A stretch of 64,000 bases of DNA from Yersinia nurmii. GTDB taxonomy: Bacteria; Pseudomonadota; Gammaproteobacteria; Enterobacterales; Enterobacteriaceae. This document shows, piece after piece, positions 47,683 to 58,190 of the stretch. The stretch lies in contig NZ_CPYD01000004.1 of NCBI RefSeq assembly GCF_001112925.1, positions 124,001 through 188,000 of the forward strand, written 5' to 3'. The notes under the pieces were generated by a model. It was not told the origin of the DNA and did no database searches. It saw only the letters and a list, made by a program, of their open reading frames with translations. Within the stretch, counting starts at the first letter, position 1. Each line of letters starts with the position of its first letter. The position numbers were made by a program, and so were the translations under genes.

Positions 47683-48338
47683 AACGTATTCTTTATTGAA
47701 TGTGAATATGTGATTCACTAAGAATTTAATCATTCCAATGATGGTGACGTAAAGTAAAGAGATTGAAGCATTTGTTCAGTTTAGTTATCTGATTAGTAAA
47801 ACTATCATTTGCAGACAAAACCGGCGATGGTCGATCTCTAATACAATATCACTGAGTTTATCTTACTATTTTGAAGCTAGTGTCAAATGGCGCGTGTATC
47901 TCATACTGAGAACCAAATACAAACGTAGATGCCATTCACCTGTTTAGTGGAAATCAGATTATCGTGCGGGAAATTTTTTGTTGTGCATTATTGCAACAAT
48001 GAATACCAGATTACCTGATAATCATGAGGGTGAAGTGAAGTCATCCAAAAAAGTTACAGCTATACGGATTGGGATAAAATTATATTAGCCCTACCTGAAA
48101 ATTTCTTATTGATGAATAGAGGATAAAAACCGAGCGAAATATGCGTTTTTTTTCGGCTAAAATGAATTGATATCGATAAGATGGTTCGTTATTGCAACGA
48201 TTAAGATGAAATGTTTAACAGTTTATTTACATGTATTATTAAATGCTACAGAAGCCGAACTTGCACAAACGAATGTACTTCTGTAACATTTTTCTTTGTT
48301 ATAGATATTTTTTTCCCTGGTGTTGGCTAATATTGCCC
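47683..48338. other. Long intergenic region, possible small-RNA locus
   Basis: About 650 AT-rich bases without a convincing coding frame, ending in a strong intrinsic terminator that is far from the urtE stop. The distance suggests an independent short transcript (a small RNA) ahead of the terminator. No known small RNA was recognised. Confidence 0.35.
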
Positions 48339-48366
48339 CCTGACTACGTGTAGTCAGGTTTTTTTT
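48339..48366 (+). terminator. Strong intrinsic terminator
   Basis: CCTGACTA and TAGTCAGG pair perfectly across a four-base loop and are followed by eight T residues. It lies about 650 bases after urtE and 140 before the luxR gene. Confidence 0.8.
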
Positions 48367-48508
48367 ATCACCCAATCACTAAGTTTCAAATTATACAGAT
48401 GCAGACGCGATGCGATAGCTGTACTAAAGTGTGATCCGATACTGTACTTTTGGACAGAAAGACCACATGAAATTTAAAGGGATGCAGTTAAATTTTGGGA
48501 GAAGGAGA

Positions 48509-49252
48509 ATGTTTTTTGGTGTAAAAAATGATGAAAAGATAATTGAGACTCTACGGGATTATATCGACAGAAAGCTAGTGAGCTACAATTCGCCCAGATA
48601 TACCTACATGGTGATTGATAAAAAGAATCCCATTGATATATTCATGGTGTCAAGTTATCCAAATGAGTGGGTTGATATCTACCGAAGCCAAAACTACCAG
48701 CATATAGATCCCGTTGTTCTGACAGCATTTAAACGCACTTCACCGTTTTCGTGGGATGAAAATATTACCATCCTCTCCGATCTGAAATCATCCAAGATTT
48801 TCGCTTTGTCGAAAAAATATAACATAGTCAATGGATTCACTTTCGTGCTACACGATCACATGAATAACTTGGCCATGTTGTCGCTAATTATGGACCATAG
48901 TGATGGTAAAGAGTTAGAAACTCAGATAATCAACGATTCAGAGCGGTTGCAAATGTGTCTGATTAATATTCACGAACAGATGCTGATGCTTGGACAAAGT
49001 ACGGTGCGTACTACGAATGGGAAACCTGCGGATATCACGAGTAAAGCCATTTTCTCTCCGAGAGAAAATGAGGTGCTTCACTGGGCTAGCATGGGTAAAA
49101 CCTATCAGGAAATTGCGCTGATTGCGGGCATTACGCCCCGAACAGTTAAACATCACATGGGCAATGTGGTGAAAAAGTTAGGGGTGATTAACGCCCGCCA
49201 GGCCATCAGGCTGGGAGTTGAACTGGAATTGATTAAGCCAGTTCTGAAATAA
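48509..49252 (+). CDS. yenR: LuxR-family quorum-sensing regulator (YenR-like)
   Basis: A 247-residue acyl-homoserine-lactone receptor. Residues 10-165 are the autoinducer-binding domain (YTYMVIDKKNPIDIFMVSSY, NEWVDIYRSQNYQHIDPV with the conserved W, Y and D). Residues 180-247 are the LuxR helix-turn-helix (FSPRENEVLHWASMGKTYQE, ITPRTVKHHMGNVVKKLGV). The start at 48509 has GGGAG seven bases upstream and gives the usual family length; 48467 is an alternative. It is closely similar to Yersinia YenR. It converges with the synthase gene, overlapping it by 20 bases at the 3' ends. Confidence 0.9.
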   Translation: MFFGVKNDEKIIETLRDYIDRKLVSYNSPRYTYMVIDKKNPIDIFMVSSYPNEWVDIYRSQNYQHIDPVVLTAFKRTSPFSWDENITILSDLKSSKIFALSKKYNIVNGFTFVLHDHMNNLAMLSLIMDHSDGKELETQIINDSERLQMCLINIHEQMLMLGQSTVRTTNGKPADITSKAIFSPRENEVLHWASMGKTYQEIALIAGITPRTVKHHMGNVVKKLGVINARQAIRLGVELELIKPVLK

Positions 49253-49883
49253 CGGGCAGCGAAATTGGCCATGCTCGTAGCGCTGAGTCTGGCCCCTGTA
49301 AAAATGCGTTTATCTGCGATGCCATCAATGCCTGATTGTGTAAGTCCGTTGGGAGATTGAGTAGATAAATACGCTCTTTCTCGCTGACGAATGCTTCTTT
49401 AATAACCTCGACCTGCCAGCCAGAGCGCTTAAGTATGGTCAGCATGGCGCGGCTAACGATAGTGTAAATACCCGTATGGCCGTGGTGTCGAGTATAATTA
49501 ATCATGGCGAGGAAGAGTACATAGCTTATAGGATAGCGGTTACCTAAAAGCAACTTTGCACGGGTTTTATCAACAAAAAATCGACTTGATTCGATATAGT
49601 TATTGTCAGGTAAAGTAATATCGTCGAATAGAGCGTTAAAAGTATGAGTTATCATATTCGGCCGGTTCAATTCAATAAAACGCACGCTGCAAATTAGCTG
49701 GCTTCCGTATATGCCGAGTAGATAACGAGTGTTTGGGTTATCATATTCGTCAAACTCCATGTCGTTACTGCATTTTACAGCCCACTGTAGGCGATCTTTA
49801 AAGGTTTTTTTTCTCAGTCTGTAAAGATCCTCAGACCGCATATTCATCAGCTCTTCATAGCTGACATCGAAAATTTCTAACAT
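49233..49883 (-). CDS. yenI: LuxI-family acyl-homoserine-lactone synthase (YenI-like)
   Basis: A 216-residue enzyme that makes N-acyl-homoserine lactones from SAM and acyl-ACP. Conserved residues of the family are in place: LRKKTFKDRLQW (Arg, Phe, Trp), the acidic stretch MEFDEYDNPNTRYLLG, and IESSRFFVD (Glu and Arg). YenI and EsaI/ExpI-type relatives mostly make 3-oxo-hexanoyl and hexanoyl lactones; the product here is not readable from sequence. Convergent with the yenR-like gene. Confidence 0.92.
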   Translation of the reverse strand: MLEIFDVSYEELMNMRSEDLYRLRKKTFKDRLQWAVKCSNDMEFDEYDNPNTRYLLGIYGSQLICSVRFIELNRPNMITHTFNALFDDITLPDNNYIESSRFFVDKTRAKLLLGNRYPISYVLFLAMINYTRHHGHTGIYTIVSRAMLTILKRSGWQVEVIKEAFVSEKERIYLLNLPTDLHNQALMASQINAFLQGPDSALRAWPISLPVISELA

Positions 49884-50529
49884 TTAATTTCCTATTATTT
49901 AATACAGCTGGATTTCTATATAGGGTAATAAATTTTATCATCAGAAAAGCCGGTTGTCGCGATCAGGAATAGCGCTTTATCTATTTCTTGCTTATCGGTC
50001 CAATAAGGTCAATATAATAATATTTTTTATTGGCGAAGCCGCAGTTGATGAACCATCAATGCGATGCCGAAAGCCCGCGAGTTTACCTGTTTCACCGTTG
50101 ATCTGCCGCCATACGTGCATTAAATCTGATGTTTATTTCATTGCCCAACGGCATGATGGTTACCCATATGGTTAAGTTTGGCATAGACAAATAGACCAAG
50201 ATTGATATCAACATATTTCAGAGGCTATGGCAAAGCTTTACGGGCAGTACCATTAAGGCTTATCTGAAATATTAGATACGATTGGTTTGTCTCACGTCCA
50301 TCGCAAATACAATAACATTGGTCTGCGATGAGCTAAACGTATTTTACAAGGCTAGCTGCGAATAAATTTGTTACTGAAATTTGTTGATACAATGTATCAA
50401 AATTCGTCCTGCGATAGGGAACAGCACCGCAGGTAATAAAATATTGGTCGGTATTATCGCTATTCCACTCAGACGATAGTGAGAGTATCTCTCACCTCAT
50501 ATCAACCGAAACTATAGCATTAGCGCACG
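49884..50529. other. Intergenic region with small dyad
   Basis: About 650 bases upstream of the AHL synthase gene and downstream of the DUF554 gene (both minus strand). No convincing gene; a 73-codon frame at 49954-50175 has no ribosome binding site. TTGATAC (50384-50390) and GTATCAA (50394-50400) form a 7-bp dyad. Confidence 0.45.
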
Positions 50530-51225
50530 TCATGCATAGGATAAAGGCACGACGAACAGTAATGCGGGTAAGAAATTAACTACGGAGAATATCTTGATCT
50601 GGGCAATACGTAATCCAACTGCGATCATAATAATACCGCCACAGGCTGAGAAATCAGCGAAGGCGATTTCATCCATATAGGGCATGATCCAGACGGCGAG
50701 GCCAAAAAGTAAGCTCTGAAGCAATAATTGCGGAACTGCAATAAATATCAGCGCCATTCCCAAAGAGATGGAAAAAATCATTGCTGTAAAGAAATCCATC
50801 ATCGATTTTACCAAGAGTAATTGGTAATTCCCGCTTAATCCCTCGGTCAATGCACCGACAATTCCGAGCCCGCTGGCACAAAACAGCACGATCATCGCGG
50901 TAAAACTTTGCGCAAATTCCTCTGCGGGTAAGGGACTGCGCGTTTTGATCACTTTGGAAAGCATGCGCTGTAAAAATTCTGCGCCCTGTTTTACTCCACG
51001 TTCCAGATTAAACAGTTCGCCAAAAGTTGTGCCCAGAATCAATGCCAGAATAACCGCTGGCATGAATTGCACCTTTATTATCATCACAACGCCGATGGAA
51101 ATAGAAGAGAGAGCAAAAATTGCGGGTAACCCTTCTCGCAAACGCGATGGAACATGTCGTGCTAAAGCGACGCCCAGTAAGCCACCTAAGATTATTGCCG
51201 CACTATTAATCCAGGGTCCTAGCAT
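50530..51225 (-). CDS. DUF554 (YdfK/YqgA-type) membrane protein
   Basis: A 231-residue inner-membrane protein with about six or seven hydrophobic segments. The opening LGPWINSAAIILGGLLGVAL and the glycine-rich VIILALILGTTFGELFNLE-like segment are typical of DUF554. Function unknown; transport has been proposed for the family. The start at 51225 is chosen because GAGGTG lies seven bases upstream and it matches the usual family N terminus. Confidence 0.85.
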   Translation of the reverse strand: MLGPWINSAAIILGGLLGVALARHVPSRLREGLPAIFALSSISIGVVMIIKVQFMPAVILALILGTTFGELFNLERGVKQGAEFLQRMLSKVIKTRSPLPAEEFAQSFTAMIVLFCASGLGIVGALTEGLSGNYQLLLVKSMMDFFTAMIFSISLGMALIFIAVPQLLLQSLLFGLAVWIMPYMDEIAFADFSACGGIIMIAVGLRIAQIKIFSVVNFLPALLFVVPLSYA

Positions 51226-52213
51226 GGTATGGCACCTCGTCATTCTTAGATTCAGATTTGTTAATTCTATCGGAAGTAGGCGAGTAATGTGGGGATTGAA
51301 GTGCTACTTCGGGATAAGTAGGCAATTTTCTATCAAAATATCATTATCCGCTAGAGTGGAACACTAAAACATAAATAGCGCTAAGGTAAATTCGGTTCAA
51401 GTTGATATAGAGAGTGTTTGGTAAAAGCCGAATAGACAGTTTGTCTGTTGAGCCAGAAATTTAAGGATGAATGTATTATGAGCAATGTAGACATTGGAAG
51501 TAATGAGAAACCAGACCATTCGATTAAAAATAACCGATTCCGTGGATACAATAAATCTTGGAAACGCATCAAATTAAGTGGCATCATAATCTTCTCTTCC
51601 CTATCTGAAGCAAAAATTTTATTGCTCAATGATTTTTTCTAGTCAAAGTGACCGCATTTTAGGGATCAAATAGGTTTGGCTTAATGGCGCGGGTTTAACG
51701 ACTAACATTCCATTGAAATGTGCCAGCTGTATACTGTTTCTTAATCTAAATGTGTTGATAAAAGATAAAAATCCACACAATACCAACCAGACAGATAATC
51801 CCATATCCCACTGTACTCGTCCCACTGTTATAAGCGCGACGCCCATAAGTCAGAATCTGGATGTTTTGTAACCTATTGCGCAGGTGAGTTTGTTTTTCCA
51901 GCTACCAGCATATTGCTGTAATGACTCAAATCGAATGTTATTGGAGGTCATGGTATAGCCAATAATAAGTCGCAATGGTTGTCACCACGAGAAAGATAAT
52001 CCGATCGTTTGGGGAAAAAGTTTTTTTGCAATGAGTGGATTGGGTTTGGCAATTGTCCTCTGTATGGCGATTAACTGCATAGATTGTGCGGGAGAGATGC
52101 GCTTTCCTTTACATTCATCAGTTTATACGCGAAAAGACAAACGATAGTGTTGTTGGGAATAACAATTTGGTGAATAATGTGCCAGATAATCTTCCCTGAT
52201 GAGATACGTGTAA
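51226..52213. other. Long intergenic region with possible gene remnants
   Basis: Almost 1 kb with no intact recognisable gene. A 54-codon plus-strand frame at 51478-51642 starts after AAGGATG but has no known relatives. On the minus strand around 51740-51900 one frame reads LQNIQILTYGRRAYNSGTS and then a hydrophobic helix (GIICLVGIVWIFIFY), which looks like the end of a small membrane protein but lacks a start codon. The rest shows nothing. Confidence 0.35.
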
Positions 52214-53224
52214 ATGTTACGCATTTTAGTGACCCGAATTGATTTCCTCGGGGATATGGTCTGCACCACAGCATTGATTCACGCGCTTAAACAGCATTGG
52301 CCAGAAGCTGAAATTCATGTGCTGGCCAACAAATATAATGCCCCGGTACTGGATCGTAATCCGGACGTCGCTGCGGTACATACCTATGTGTACAGTAAAC
52401 AATGTGAGCGAAATCTGCGCCCAGGGAAATTAAACGCTTTAATAGATCGCTTAGCACTAATCTGGCGTTTACGTCGGTTGCGTTTTAATTTGGCGATTAT
52501 CCCCAATGGCGGCGTGAGTAAAAATAGTATCCAGTTTGTCCGACAGTTAAATGTTGCCGATTGTCGTTGGCACACAGCTGAAAGCGAATTTGACGATCGT
52601 GTCGCGTCCCACGCCGCTAGCCGACAAATGAAGCATGAGTCATTATCTGGATTTACGTTGTTACCTGAGCTGGCATCCACTGATATCGATACGCTTCGGC
52701 TTTATATCTATCCGAAGCCGCAGTTACAAACTCAATGGCGTAGTTGGTTTGGTGATAAAAACAAACCCAGGATTGGATTATTTATTTCAAATAAGTCTGT
52801 CGATCGTCGCTGGAGTTGGCAGAAATGGCACGATGTAATCATTGGCCTTGAGCCCAAAACCGAGCTCTTTATTTTCCACGATCCGGCAGAAAAACCGACG
52901 GATGAAGAATTGGCTCATTTACCCGCTCGTTGCCTTTCTACCCCTTCGGTACCCGATATGATAGCCGCCATGAGTCAATTGGATTTGGTGGTTTCGGCAG
53001 ATAGCGCCCCTATTCATTTAAGTGCAGCGTTACAAATTCCGGTTGTAGCATTATTTGAGAACCGACCTGAAAAATATTTACGTTGGTACCCATTGGGTGT
53101 GCCACATATTTTATTGCGGGAAGGGCGGCAGGTTGAGGATATTCAAGCTCAATCGGTTATTGAAGCGGTTAGCTGTTTATTAGATAGTAAGATTCAGCCA
53201 TTGAAAGAAAGAGACTTTCATTAA
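52214..53224 (+). CDS. Glycosyltransferase family 9 (heptosyltransferase-like)
   Basis: A 336-residue GT-B enzyme of family 9, the ADP-heptose:LPS heptosyltransferase family. The N-terminal ILVTRIDFLGDMVCTTALI (acceptor side, catalytic Asp) and the C-terminal VVSADSAPIHLSAALQIPVVALF (nucleotide-sugar site) are the family hallmarks. It stands alone, away from an LPS core cluster, so it may decorate LPS or another surface glycan. A strong terminator follows. Confidence 0.85.
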   Translation: MLRILVTRIDFLGDMVCTTALIHALKQHWPEAEIHVLANKYNAPVLDRNPDVAAVHTYVYSKQCERNLRPGKLNALIDRLALIWRLRRLRFNLAIIPNGGVSKNSIQFVRQLNVADCRWHTAESEFDDRVASHAASRQMKHESLSGFTLLPELASTDIDTLRLYIYPKPQLQTQWRSWFGDKNKPRIGLFISNKSVDRRWSWQKWHDVIIGLEPKTELFIFHDPAEKPTDEELAHLPARCLSTPSVPDMIAAMSQLDLVVSADSAPIHLSAALQIPVVALFENRPEKYLRWYPLGVPHILLREGRQVEDIQAQSVIEAVSCLLDSKIQPLKERDFH

Positions 53225-53256
53225 CCTGTTAGCATAGTTTTAATCAGGAACTCTGG

Positions 53257-53285
53257 CGCCTCGCATAATGCGGGGCGTTTTTTTT
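53257..53285 (+). terminator. Intrinsic terminator after the glycosyltransferase gene
   Basis: CGCCTCGCA and TGCGGGGCG pair (one G-T) across TAA, followed by eight T residues. Confidence 0.85.
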
Positions 53286-53467
53286 GTATCAGTGATTCCT
53301 AAAGTGAGATAAGCAAAGGGAAACCTTTGGACTGACTGACGATTTGTAAGGTATTACTAATACTAACAGTGTGATTAATAGTTTGTTTTTTGCCAGTATT
53401 CACTCTGACGCCTAAGCTAGAAAGGTTCAACAGTGTCTTAAACATAAACATGGAGGAGTTACGTTTG

Positions 53468-55639
53468 ATGCGTTTATCTACGTTGGTTTTAGCGATGAGT
53501 ATGGCACTCGCCGGGCAGGTTCAGGCTACAGAAATAGCGGCAAAAGGGCAGTTAAATAAACCTCAGTTGGAAGATGAAGTTAATCGGATCGGTCAAAATC
53601 CGTTCTTTACCTCGAGTAAACTGCCTTTCCAGGCACCACCGTTTAATCTTATTAAGGAAAGTGACTATGCGCCGGCGATTGAGTTTGGCATTGCCGAACG
53701 TTTGGCCGAGGTCAATGCTATTGCAAATAATCCCACACCGCCTACCTTTGAAAATACCTTTGTAGCGTTGGAGAAGTCGGGGAGAACCTTAACTCGAGTG
53801 ATGAACGTATTTGGCGCGATGACATCGGCCAATTCGAGTGATGCCCTGCAAAAAATAGATGAAGAAACCTCGCCAAAGCTGGCAGCTATGGAAGATGCCA
53901 TCAAGCTGAATAGCGCACTGTTTAATCGAATTAAAACTGTATATAACCAGCGAGATAAACTCGGTCTGGATGACGAATCACAGCGTTTGGTGGAAGTGAC
54001 TTACAATAATTTCGTTCTGGCCGGCGCTAATTTATCTGATAAGGATAAAACCAAACTTAAAGCTTTAAATCAGGAAGCGGCTGGTCTGAGCACCCAGTTT
54101 ACCAATAAACTTTTGGCTGCAACCAAAAACGGTGCGGTGGCAGTTAAAGACAAGTCCGTTTTAGTGGGGCTATCAAAGGGCGAATTAGCTGCAGCGGCGC
54201 AGGCTGCCAGCGATCGTCAATTGGATAAACAATGGCTATTGGTATTGCAAAATACCACCCAGCAGCCGGCGCTAAAAAACCTTAGCGACCGAAATACCCG
54301 AAAATCGCTGTTTGATGCATCGTGGAATCGAGCCGAGCAGGGGGATGCCAATGACACTCGCCAGATAGTCTCTCGTTTGGCGAAAATACGGGCAGAACAG
54401 GCTCAACTCCTTGGTTTCCCGAATTATGCTGCCTGGAAATTACAGAACCAGATGGCAAAAACTCCTGATACGGCACTGACTTTCATGCGTGATATCGTAC
54501 CGGCTGCGACCGCGCGTGCCGAGCGGGAAGCGAAAGATATTCAAGCGGTGATCGATCGTCAGAACGGTGGATTTAAGCTGGGGCCAGAAGATTGGAAGTT
54601 CTATGCGGAACAGGTGAGAAAAGAAAAATATGATCTGGATGAATCACAAATAAAACCCTACTTTGAATTAGGCAACGTGTTGAATAACGGTGTGTTTTAC
54701 GCCGCGAATCAACTGTTTGGTATTAGTTTTAAAGAAAGGAAGGATTTGCCGGTTTATCATCCAGACGTTCGGGTTTATGAGGTTATTGATAAAGACGGTC
54801 AGCCTTTGGCGTTGTTCTACACCGATTATTTCAAGCGTGATAATAAAGGTGGTGGTGCCTGGATGAGCAATTTTGTCGATCAGTCGAAATTGTTGGGTTC
54901 CAAACCGGTTATTTATAATGTTGCTAACTTTACAAAACCGGCTCCTGGGCAACCAGCATTGCTGTCATATGATGATGTCATCACACTGTTCCATGAGTTT
55001 GGGCATGCCCTGCATGGCATCTTTGCCGATCAGCGATACCCAAGCTTGTCCGGCACCGCGACGGCGCGAGATTTTGTCGAGTTTCCATCACAGTTAAACG
55101 AACATTGGGCCAGAGATCCCCAAGTGTTTGCCAACTATGCCAAACATTATAAAACCGGCGAGCCAATGCCGCAGGAGTTAGTCGATAAGATTCAGAAAGC
55201 CGATAAATTCAATAAAGGCTACAGTATGACCGAGCTGCTTTCGGCGGCCTTACTGGATATGAACTGGCATATGTTAAACGCCAGCCAGCCGGAGCAGGAC
55301 GTTGATCAGTTTGAAAAAAAATCGTTACAGCGAGATAACATCGATCTGAGTTATGTCCCTCCACGTTACCGTTCTAGCTATTTCCAACATATCTGGGGTA
55401 ATGGTTATGCTGCAGGTTATTACGCATATTTATGGACTGAAATGCTAGCCGATGATGCTTTTGTTGGTTTATTGGAAAGCGGTGGACTAACGCCGGAAAA
55501 TGGTCAGCGCTTGCGTGATAAGATCCTATCTCGGGGTAACAGTCAGGATCTGGAAAAACTGTATATTGACTGGCGTGGTCAAGCGCCAAGTATTGAACCA
55601 ATGCTAATCAATCGTGGTTTGAAGGAGCCGACTGAATAA
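53468..55639 (+). CDS. dcp: Peptidyl-dipeptidase Dcp (M3 metallopeptidase)
   Basis: A 723-residue M3-family zinc peptidase that removes C-terminal dipeptides. HEFGHALHG (zinc ligands His509 and His513, catalytic Glu510) and the later ARDFVEFPSQLNEHW, carrying the third ligand Glu, are intact. An N-terminal signal peptide (LSTLVLAMSMALAGQVQA) predicts a periplasmic location. GAGGAG lies nine bases before the ATG at 53468; the adjacent TTG at 53465 is possible. It is monocistronic, with terminators on both sides. Confidence 0.92.
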   Translation: MRLSTLVLAMSMALAGQVQATEIAAKGQLNKPQLEDEVNRIGQNPFFTSSKLPFQAPPFNLIKESDYAPAIEFGIAERLAEVNAIANNPTPPTFENTFVALEKSGRTLTRVMNVFGAMTSANSSDALQKIDEETSPKLAAMEDAIKLNSALFNRIKTVYNQRDKLGLDDESQRLVEVTYNNFVLAGANLSDKDKTKLKALNQEAAGLSTQFTNKLLAATKNGAVAVKDKSVLVGLSKGELAAAAQAASDRQLDKQWLLVLQNTTQQPALKNLSDRNTRKSLFDASWNRAEQGDANDTRQIVSRLAKIRAEQAQLLGFPNYAAWKLQNQMAKTPDTALTFMRDIVPAATARAEREAKDIQAVIDRQNGGFKLGPEDWKFYAEQVRKEKYDLDESQIKPYFELGNVLNNGVFYAANQLFGISFKERKDLPVYHPDVRVYEVIDKDGQPLALFYTDYFKRDNKGGGAWMSNFVDQSKLLGSKPVIYNVANFTKPAPGQPALLSYDDVITLFHEFGHALHGIFADQRYPSLSGTATARDFVEFPSQLNEHWARDPQVFANYAKHYKTGEPMPQELVDKIQKADKFNKGYSMTELLSAALLDMNWHMLNASQPEQDVDQFEKKSLQRDNIDLSYVPPRYRSSYFQHIWGNGYAAGYYAYLWTEMLADDAFVGLLESGGLTPENGQRLRDKILSRGNSQDLEKLYIDWRGQAPSIEPMLINRGLKEPTE

Positions 55640-56093
55640 GCCAATATTTTAAATAGCTAATTTAGGGATAAACAATCCCCTTTATAGCCAGTGAGTTATG
55701 TTCCTACTGCGGGGCAGTTTGTATCAGATTGCCCCGTTCTATCTGTGAGTACAATTAAACCGCATATTTCAGCCGTTGCGTTGGACAATGAGACGTGGAT
55801 CTCATCGGTCGAATCCGTCTATTGAATGAATAACCTCATTACCTTAAGGTATACACGTTTTCGATTTATCCTCTCATATTAGTTGCCACCAAAACTACTC
55901 TCATGCTAATAGTGTGTTTGTGGATGCTACTTTTTCCTTACTATATTATTTTATAAATTCCACTTGGGTTAATACATTTGCCTGCATTTATGCTTATTCG
56001 AAGCGCATGGCGGTAAATCGGGAAAATTAACTAAAGGAATACAATTTACCTCCGATAAGTACCCCATATTATTACTCCAGGGGTTTGTTTTTA
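55640..56093. other. Intergenic region with terminator
   Basis: CGGGGCA and TGCCCCG (55710-55736) form a hairpin followed by TTCT and likely end the dcp transcript. The remaining 350 bases carry no recognisable gene and presumably the chemoreceptor promoter. Confidence 0.6.
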
Positions 56094-57653
56094 ATGTTTA
56101 AAAAAATGAGAATAAGTGTTGGTTTATCTTTAATTATTTGTGTATTTAGCCTTGCGCTGCTTGGGGTGAGTGGTTTTAGCATGCAGGCTTTAACCAACAG
56201 TAAAGGTGCAACGTTTAGAATTGACCGTATTCAAGGCGATCAATTGGCGCCTTTATATTTAATCTATTCTGAGTTATTAAATACCCGTATTTACGCGCAA
56301 AATGCCGCATTACTGTTGGAAGCGAAGACAGAAGCAGGGGCCGATTTATTAAAGGCGCAGGATTATCTTAAATCATCTGAAAAAAACATGGCTGCTTTAG
56401 GAAAAATTGTGTCATTGACCGCAGAAGGGCGGCGGTTACGTAAAAATATTGATACGACGTATGCCGATTACATTAACAATGGCATCAAGCCAATGATGCA
56501 AACATTGCGTGATGGCAATGTGGCTGCTTATTACAATCTAGGACCGAATGTTGTTCCTAAAGGCGAAGCTTTTCGCAATAGTTTGTTAGAGTTCGAAACT
56601 TTTGCTAAAAACCTAGGCGAAAAAGAAATCAATGGCGTAACCGCTTCTTATCGGCAAAATATGTGGGTGATCGGCGGGACATTATTGTTGACGTTAGGCT
56701 TAATCTTTATGGCTATCAGATTCGCCAAACAGATTATTTTTTCCCCGATTAATGAAGCTCGCCAGCTGTTTGGAAAAATATCACGAGGTGATTTATCAAG
56801 TGATATTCCGTTACAGCCGGCTACCGAAATGGGAGGGTTGCTTACCGCGTTGGACGATATGCAACAATCGCTGAAAGGTATTGTTTCAGGAGTGAGAGAG
56901 TCATCCGCCGTTATTACTATTGGGACGCGGCAGATATCCGCCGGTAATCAGGATTTCTCATCCAGAACGGAAGAGCAGGCGGCTTCGATTGAACAAACCG
57001 CCGCCAGCATGGAGCAACTGACTTCTTCGGTTAAACAGAACACCGACAACACCAGACTCGTCACCGCGATGGCGGATAATATGGCAGTGCTGGCGCGCAA
57101 AAATGGAAATAATATTACCGATATAACGGCGAAAATCTCAGCGATTAACGAAAGCTCTGAGAAAATCTCCAATATTATTGGTGTGATTGACTCCATCTCT
57201 TTCCAAACCAATATTCTGGCGCTAAATGCCGCCGTTGAGGCCGCAAGAGCGGGTGAGGCAGGCAAAGGTTTCGCCGTTGTAGCCTCCGAGGTTCGTAACC
57301 TGGCGCAGCGGAGTGCAGTATCCGCAAAAGAAATAAAAGAGTTAATTGAAGACTCAGTGAACAAAATCAAAGAGGGCTCTGATATGGCCTCACAGTCAGG
57401 TGACGATATGAAAACCCTGCTGAATGAGGTTGATCAGGTTAAGAATCTGGTCGACAGTATTGCTTTTGCGTCAGACGAACAGAGTCGTGGGATTGAGCAG
57501 GTCAATATTGCGATTGTGCAACTAGAAGAAGTCGCCCAGCAAAATGCAGCATTGGTTGAAGAAGCCTCCGCTGCAACGCTATCGCTCGCTGAACAGGCAG
57601 ATACTTTAGACGCTTCGATGCAGGTTTTTACCTTAACTAAAGCGCAGGAATAA
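56094..57653 (+). CDS. Methyl-accepting chemotaxis protein
   Basis: A 519-residue chemoreceptor with a first membrane helix (about residues 6-30), a periplasmic four-helix-bundle ligand domain, a second membrane helix (about residues 190-210), a HAMP domain and a long cytoplasmic coiled coil. The signalling hairpin contains [20 protein letters not shown] and [14 protein letters not shown]. The C terminus (FTLTKAQE) lacks the NWETF-type pentapeptide that tethers CheR/CheB, so adaptation may depend on other receptors. The start at 56094 follows AGGGG; 56085 (TTG) is an alternative. Ligand unknown. Confidence 0.9.
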   Translation: MFKKMRISVGLSLIICVFSLALLGVSGFSMQALTNSKGATFRIDRIQGDQLAPLYLIYSELLNTRIYAQNAALLLEAKTEAGADLLKAQDYLKSSEKNMAALGKIVSLTAEGRRLRKNIDTTYADYINNGIKPMMQTLRDGNVAAYYNLGPNVVPKGEAFRNSLLEFETFAKNLGEKEINGVTASYRQNMWVIGGTLLLTLGLIFMAIRFAKQIIFSPINEARQLFGKISRGDLSSDIPLQPATEMGGLLTALDDMQQSLKGIVSGVRESSAVITIGTRQISAGNQDFSSRTEEQAASIEQTAASMEQLTSSVKQNTDNTRLVTAMADNMAVLARKNGNNITDITAKISAINESSEKISNIIGVIDSISFQTNILALNAAVEAARAGEAGKGFAVVASEVRNLAQRSAVSAKEIKELIEDSVNKIKEGSDMASQSGDDMKTLLNEVDQVKNLVDSIAFASDEQSRGIEQVNIAIVQLEEVAQQNAALVEEASAATLSLAEQADTLDASMQVFTLTKAQE

Positions 57654-57684
57654 CCTCAGCTATTAGTTTTATTGCCGATAAATC

Positions 57685-57704
57685 TGACCGTCTTATGGCG
57701 GTCA
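57685..57704 (+). terminator. Hairpin after the chemoreceptor gene
   Basis: TGACCG and CGGTCA pair across eight bases 31 bases beyond the stop; no long T run. Confidence 0.5.
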
Positions 57705-58190
57705 TGATCATTGAAATAGTCGTGCTGTTCAAAGGGGCTGTTTTAATGCGCCAACAGTAGGATGCCGATATTTTTGTGAAATTAATCTGTATTTTCTAAT
57801 TGATAAACGGCAATATAAAGTCTAATAATGATTGATAACATATTGTTTATTTATTATTTCATATTTGGTATATTGTTAGCGCATTATTTATCTTCCCCTA
57901 TCATGCTATTTTAATTCCTGCCAGTAACTTTAATTACATAACGGCTAAATAACTTATTTAAACTAAACTTGTCGATTGTTTCACAATTACGTTACACGGT
58001 TAATTGAACACTGTTCTTTTCGTTTTTTTAAAGTGTTAGTTTACCTGCAAGTTAACACTAGGGCGAAATGGGGTTTTATTGAGTGGCTGTCGGTGAGATG
58101 TTTTATCGTCTGACAATATACGATGGGATGAAATAAAGTCTCGTAACCTTTTTCTATCTTATCCAGGAATTCTAAAAATAGCAGGTTAAA
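57705..58190. promoter_or_regulatory. AT-rich upstream region of the 2-hydroxycarboxylate transporter
   Basis: About 490 bases without a coding frame. AGTGTTA (58032-58038) and TAACACT (58053-58059) form an inverted repeat about 130 bases before the start codon and are a candidate operator for the neighbouring CitB-type regulator. Confidence 0.4.

Noticed and set aside
51381..51629. 82-codon minus-strand frame as a gene
   Set aside because: No ribosome binding site, no family, and it overlaps a plus-strand frame with a better start; left as unassigned intergenic sequence.
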